This document shows, piece after piece, positions 58,982-64,000 of a stretch of 64,000 bases of DNA. Made by a program: the position numbers and the translations under genes. The stretch comes from Ulva prolifera (taxonomy: Eukaryota; Chlorophyta; Ulvophyceae; Ulvales; Ulvaceae). How positions within the stretch are numbered: the first letter of the stretch is position 1; each line of letters starts with the position of its first letter. The notes beneath the pieces were generated by a model. The model did no database searches, was not told the origin of the DNA, and saw only the letters and a list, made by a program, of their open reading frames with translations. The stretch spans positions 4,223,713-4,287,712 of the forward strand of contig CM041201.1 in NCBI GenBank assembly GCA_023078555.1, read 5' to 3'.

Positions 58982-61888
58982 GACTGGGCCGCGATATCTG
59001 CTACTTCCTGCAAAGATGACCTGTAGCTATATCGGGGACATTGGAGTGGCATCGTTATCCGTAAACTTGTACAGATTAAGATTTCTGCAAACTCCATACT
59101 ACTGCCAATGTCCTCTAAAGGATGCGGCTCAGTGCATCCAGATTCACTTTTACTTTTTTGCCGTCGTGGACTGCAGCAATGTCGCAGGTCTCTCAGGGGA
59201 GCAAGTGTCGCACCACGCCTGCCTCCCCCGTGGCAACACTCTGCCAGGCCAGTGTACTGAAGGCTATGTACGCGTCGACATACATGTGATGGCCAATATA
59301 AGCGGCACCCATCGGTTGCTGAAGGATCCCTAGGTACAGATGCACAATGCATGTGCACTACATGTCACCCATTATCGTAACAGAAATATGAGAAATTTGC
59401 ACTGCTACGTCCACCCAGTCACTGTATGCCTGATCTAAATATTCAGTATTCAATTTTGTCAATGGCGTCTGTGACATATTGTGTTGTACAGAACCTTCCC
59501 ACAGGGTGGTCGCAAACTCAAACCTGGGCATCTTGGGGGAGCGGCTCAGATCTTACTGACCGCATCACACTCACCGTCGAGCAGCGCTCACCCAGCAACA
59601 CACCATTCTGTGCATCCTCTGGCAGCAAAGCTCCCAAACCTATACCACACCTCGCTATGAGATACTGTGTGCGAAGGCCATGCCCTCGGCTCAAGCCCCA
59701 GAGCACTGGCACGCTAGAAGTTGGCGTCCTGTGTGATCTTCTCTTATCTTCCGGAACTGCCAGGCCCATCTTATACTCGGCAGAGCAGGCACCTGTCGTA
59801 AACGGGCACCCAGTACCAGTTCGGCGCGGTGCCTGCACATGTCCGAGCACGCTTGCCTTTGGATGGCCATCGCACAGCCACATTGCTACAAGCTCTCGGA
59901 CGAGATGGGGGAGAAGGACGCCCACTGTGCTGGACGCTGGGCTGGCCTGCCACGCGCTGTACACTTGCAAGGATGCATCCCCACGTGCCTCCCCAATGAC
60001 AGCCTGTTCAACCTGCCTCAGGTAGCCCAGCACACACGGCTCTGTCATCAGTCCTGGCTGCGCTGGCTGCTACACGTTCGCTGCTCATGCACTGCCCATC
60101 TCCACATGCGCCCCAAGTACTCTTAATGGCCGTCCGGACAGGTGTAACGTGGCTGGCGAGAGTGAAGTAGAGATGTTTGCAGAGTACTTGTACACTTGCA
60201 TGGACTCGGTGCATGCCTGCATTGGCACATGCGACAGTATAGGCGGTCGCAGTTGCATCGCGATTGGCCGATATGCCACGCCCCCTGAGCTATCTCAAGT
60301 GCCGGGTCTTGCGCTGCCACGTGGGAATCCTCAGTTGCGTCCGTCGTCGCATCTCCGGGCGGCGGATACCGTGACCCCGCTGCCCCACGCGTGGTGACAC
60401 GCTTTTGCGCGCATGCAAAGCACACGTGTGTACGCACACTGCCATGGCAGCGACAGTGTCCCAATCACTGTGAGGGATCACTGGGCGCATGATGCATGCC
60501 CATGGGTACTTCAGCGTGGCGGACGTCTCAGAAGAAAGCCCAACGATTCCTGGCGGCCGCCGGGTCTCGGCTTGCTGCCAGTGTGTGAGCTCACCGCCGT
60601 GGCAAGAAGATGTACGAGTGTGGGTACCCTGTGGCTCACAATGGGCAGGTCATCGGGGACTGCACGGCACCGGGAGCACAGAGACATTGCCCCTTTGGCT
60701 TTGCCACAAATGCGACTTGTTCACCCCACAAGTTTCAGTCGGGTGTGCGTACCCTTGGTATTGCACGACTTCACTGCTGGCAGCTGCTGCTGAAGAACTG
60801 TCCCCATCCAAAGTTGTGCGAGTTGGCCGGTGGTCTCGCATGTGCCCTTACATCAATCACCTGTGTGCTGGGGATGCTCAGATTGCAGCCGCATCTCTGG
60901 TCGTGGCCCGGGGCCGCAACAATCGTGCACGGCAGGTGCCGTGCCTGGCCAGCCACCCAGCAAGGGCGTCAGCTCGCAATTGATGCACTTGTGCTGGCTA
61001 GTTGTTGGTGTTTGCCACTCCGGGTGCATGCATGCATGATCGATCACCACGTCATCCCGGCGATCCGGTGTTGTCAATGTCCGCTAACGATATGGCCATG
61101 TAGTTCTAGATTATCTTGGCTGTACCATGATTAAGAGTCATGCATGGCTTGTCCTGGACACGCCGAGGAGTATTCATTATATATCATATATACAGTATAC
61201 TGACTCCACATGTCACAAGGACACGCGCGGACGGTGTCTGATGTGCCCGATCTGTAAATTTCACATCATCGTGGAACACCTGTTCCTTTGCAGGCACAGA
61301 CTGTGTCTACCTGGCATGCACCGGTGGCCAGTGTGTGGCACCGCAGGCACGTTGCAGCGATTCTGACTCCAATATGGCTATCAAGATTCCGGTCGCTTGT
61401 GTGATGCAATTGTGTGCAGCCGCGTCATACCCTATGCAAGCAAACTCTCCGTCCACCACACGGGCACCGCACGGCCGTGCACGGCCACCGCGCCGGAAAC
61501 ATTGCCAACTTCAGCTGATCCGAACTTTTCGTCCGGCTTGGAAAATGTACATTTGTACGAAGAGTTCAGATGTCTTGAAAAGTTCACAGGGGCGTATGCC
61601 GCATGTTTGTTAGGCACCGTGACTGATTCACGTTTTCTGTTCTGCAATTTCTGACGCCGACACAAAGTGGTATCGGAACCGAGATGCCGCAGTTTCCGGT
61701 AGCCACAGTCTGGACGGGTATGCATGGCGCAGGTTTGACTGCGAAATTTTCGGTCTGTTTCCATAAGGTCTTAAACACGATGCTGTTGAAATGCAGTCTA
61801 TACCGTTGCCATCTCTAAGGACGGCCTGAACACTTGATTTCTAGTGTTCACTGTTTCAGTTGCCTATAGTGCGACCACCACTCTCAAC
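58982..61888. other. Unassigned 2.9-kb region
   Basis: No family is confidently recognised. A 176-codon minus-strand open frame (60048-59518) overlaps a 199-codon plus-strand frame (59426-60025), so at most one is real. A plus-strand segment at about 60600-60720 reads KKMYECGYPVAHNGQVIGDC and then HCPFG, with cysteine spacing faintly like an RZ-type zinc finger. AT-rich DNA near 61170-61200 is non-coding. The last few hundred bases are probably the glutamine synthetase promoter. Confidence 0.35.
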
Positions 61889-64000
61889 ATGCTCGCCGCT
61901 ACCGCAATCTCAAGCAGGGCCAGGGGAGGAATTTCTCTCAAGGTTTCCACCGCTTCTTTAATTCAGGCTAGCCGCCTTGACTTGTGGCGTGCAGCCGAAT
62001 GGCCTTGTGATTTGGATCGCTTACCCCTGAGTAGCGTGACATCGCGTCTGCGCCAACGCAACCATCCTCTGCGATTATGTATTGCCCAAGGCTTGTGCTG
62101 ACCAAACAAGTTGTTCATGGGCTTATGGAATACACTTTCACGGCTGATGTCGGAAATTTTCACGCGGACGCAGCGTGCAGGCTGGCAGCCGCCGTCAAGG
62201 CGTCGTAGTGCGTGCTGCCCAAAAGGCAGAGTACATTTGGTTTGATGGTCTAGAGGGTGACGAGTCCAAGGTGCGGTTGACTGCGGAAGGGCAGCAATTT
62301 GTCCCGCAAACCTGCCGCCCGTGTTCCATGGCAGTGCTGCATGCTCTGTGGAATATGGAGCAGACAAATAGGATTGAGGATTGAGATAAGGTCAACTCAG
62401 AGCAAACGTTTGAAAGTTCAAATTGCGAACATGAGCTTGCATCATTCTTGACACGCCGGAAATAGAATGCTCTCGGCACCGTTCGCGTTAGCACCAAGCA
62501 GCACGCGGTGGCGATCCTGATTTCCGCAGCGCTGCACAGGGCGTTTCCTTCAATGAGATGCGTGCCAAGACCAAGTGCATCCCTGAGCCGATCACTTCCG
62601 GTAACCCCGCAGACTTTCCGAACTGGTCCTTTGATGGGTCCTCCACCGGTATGCAACCACTCAGAATTTCTCCAGCTGGACAGTCCCGAATCCTTCAGTT
62701 TCGCGACTGTCAACAATGCCCTCACATATGCAGGACAAGCTGAGGGAAACAACTCTGATTGCATTCTACAGTACGTCGCTCCTACATTATCAGCTCGCGG
62801 GGTGTCATGAAGGGGACCAAGAAATGGACCGCACCATTGCATGTTGCATGTGACAGTTTGGCAGGCCTGTGATCTTCATATTCTGGCTTAACACCTGCAG
62901 CGTTGCCCGGCTGCATGGCCCTAGGTGAGAACGGCTGGTGGCTGTGCAGGCCTGTGCGCATCACGCCCGACCCAATCCGCGGCGGCGACTCCGTGATGGT
63001 CCTGTGTGAGGTCCTCAACCCAGATGGAACTCCTCATGAGACCAATTACCGTTCCACCCTTGTTGAGCAGATCACCTCGGACGTGCTGGAGCAGGAGTGC
63101 CTGTTTGGATTCGAGCAGGAATATACAATGATGGACGGCCAGAGTGTGCATGGCTGGCCTGAGAAGGGTTACCCTGCTCCCCAGGGCCCTTTCTACTGTG
63201 GTGTGGTATGTGAAAACATTCTCCCCGCGTTGTATGATGTGATGAAGCCTGCATAGGCTTCGCGTGGCAGTGTGTGCACAGAGGCACGCCTTACAGTCTG
63301 CTGCAAATGTTATTCAAGGCCTGCCTGCGTGCTTATCGTGGTACAGTCAAAGCCGCGATGGTGTGAATATTTCGATGCCGAGGGGATTACCTTGTGTACA
63401 GGGCAGCGAGTCCGTGTATGGCCGCGCTCTCGTTGAGGAGCACCTGGACGCCTGCATCCAGGCTGGCCTCACCATTTCAGGCATCAACGCTGAGGTCATG
63501 CCTGGCCAGTGGGAGTTCCAGATCGGCCCTGCAGGCCCACTTGACATGCCTGACGAGGTGAGAACTTTGCGTCCGTGCACACCTTTGATAGCTGAGTCAA
63601 AGCTTCATAGCTGACCAATGTGTCAATTATGTGCCTGATCTATAGCATTGATGGCAAGTTTGCTCATCATTTCATAGTAGCTGTGAGCTTCAATCTGGAT
63701 CGTAGATTGTAGGTCATGCTTGCACGATACTTGCTGTACCGCCTGGGTGAGAAATACGGCATTGCCTGCACTCTTGCTCCCAAGCCGATCAAGGGGGATT
63801 GGAATGGTGCTGGTGCACACACCAACTACTCCACAAAGGCCATGCGTGAGGACGGTGGCATGGCAGCTATCGAAGAGGCTATCAAGAAGCTTGAGAAGAC
63901 CCACATGGAGCATATCAGCCAATACGGGAGTGACAATGATCAGCGCCTGACTGGCAAGCATGAGACATGCGACATGAATACCTTCCGGTATGAGGCCACC
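61889..64000 (+). CDS. GLN2: Glutamine synthetase, plastid-targeted, truncated by window end
   Basis: Glutamine synthetase joins ammonium to glutamate with ATP and is the entry point of nitrogen assimilation. Exons: 61889-61942 ([14 protein letters not shown]…), 62181-62270 ([20 protein letters not shown]), 62540-62648, a 37-nt micro-exon 62734-62770, 62950-63205, 63402-63557, and 63713 to the edge, all GT-AG. Exons 1-2 form a plastid transit peptide ending near VVVRAAQ. Catalytic-family motifs are [32 protein letters not shown] (built across the micro-exon), the metal-site glutamates in [10 protein letters not shown] and [16 protein letters not shown], and [19 protein letters not shown]. The last bases in view encode [12 protein letters not shown], so only the C-terminal part is missing. 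It belongs to GSII by these motifs. The plastid isoform name is by targeting, not by comparison. Confidence 0.93.

Noticed and set aside
59518-60048. 176-codon minus-strand open frame as a gene
   Set aside because: It overlaps a longer plus-strand frame over nearly its whole length, shows no domain, and neither strand has convincing splice partners. High-GC DNA produces such frames by chance.
1-64000. tRNA, rRNA, CRISPR or phage-type features
   Set aside because: I saw no cloverleaf with matching B box, no rRNA segment, and no regularly spaced repeat array. The intron-rich eukaryotic gene structure excludes prokaryotic systems here.

Overview
The window reads as nuclear DNA of a green alga (Chlorophyta). 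Almost every gene is broken by GT-AG introns, with donors often of the gtgcg/gtacg type. The gene set mixes general eukaryotic proteins (SLY1, CTR9, BUD23, CDK11-type kinase) with plant-lineage ones (DET1, a PDZ-rubredoxin thylakoid protein of the ENH1 type, isopropylmalate isomerase, a transit-peptide-bearing glutamine synthetase). A BBSome subunit (BBIP1) suggests ciliary trafficking genes, and an MCMDC2-like gene suggests meiosis. I cannot name the species.

Layout: 0.9-3.8 kb SLY1 (+); 3.9-9.2 kb CTR9 (-); 9.4-12.0 kb CDK5RAP1/MiaB-type methylthiotransferase (-); 13.3-16.4 kb triple-Tudor protein with a long disordered tail (+); 17.0-20.7 kb OPT-family transporter (-); 20.7-22.9 kb unassigned; 22.9-25.3 kb isopropylmalate isomerase large subunit (+); 25.5-27.0 kb BUD23 and BBIP1 in very close tandem (-); 27.7-29.8 kb CDK11-like kinase (+); 29.8-32.8 kb sparse; 32.8-36.2 kb DET1 (+); 36.6-39.1 kb MCMDC2 (-); 39.2-40.5 kb unassigned; 40.6-43.0 kb aspartate aminotransferase (-); 43.0-47.0 kb repeat-bearing and gene-poor; 47.0-51.6 kb protein with three cyclic-nucleotide-binding domains (+); 52.4-54.8 kb CTP synthase (+); 55.6-57.0 kb ENH1-like PDZ-rubredoxin (-); 57.9-59.0 kb CGFS monothiol glutaredoxin (+); 59.0-61.9 kb unassigned; 61.9 kb to the end glutamine synthetase (+, truncated by the window edge).

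No operon-like pathway cluster is visible. Nitrogen and amino-acid metabolism is represented by glutamine synthetase, aspartate aminotransferase, CTP synthase and isopropylmalate isomerase, but these are scattered. The points I find most interesting are the tiny two-exon BBIP1 gene only 69 bp upstream of BUD23 (candidate dicistron), a meiotic MCMDC2 homologue without a visible Walker A motif, a three-cNBD protein with one domain split by a large insertion, a triple-Tudor protein, and a 266-bp GT-rich insertion bounded by a 14-bp direct repeat next to a patch of organelle-like hairpin repeats. Exon boundaries were read by eye from splice consensus, reading frame and family conservation. Gene spans run from the first recognised codon to the stop and include introns.
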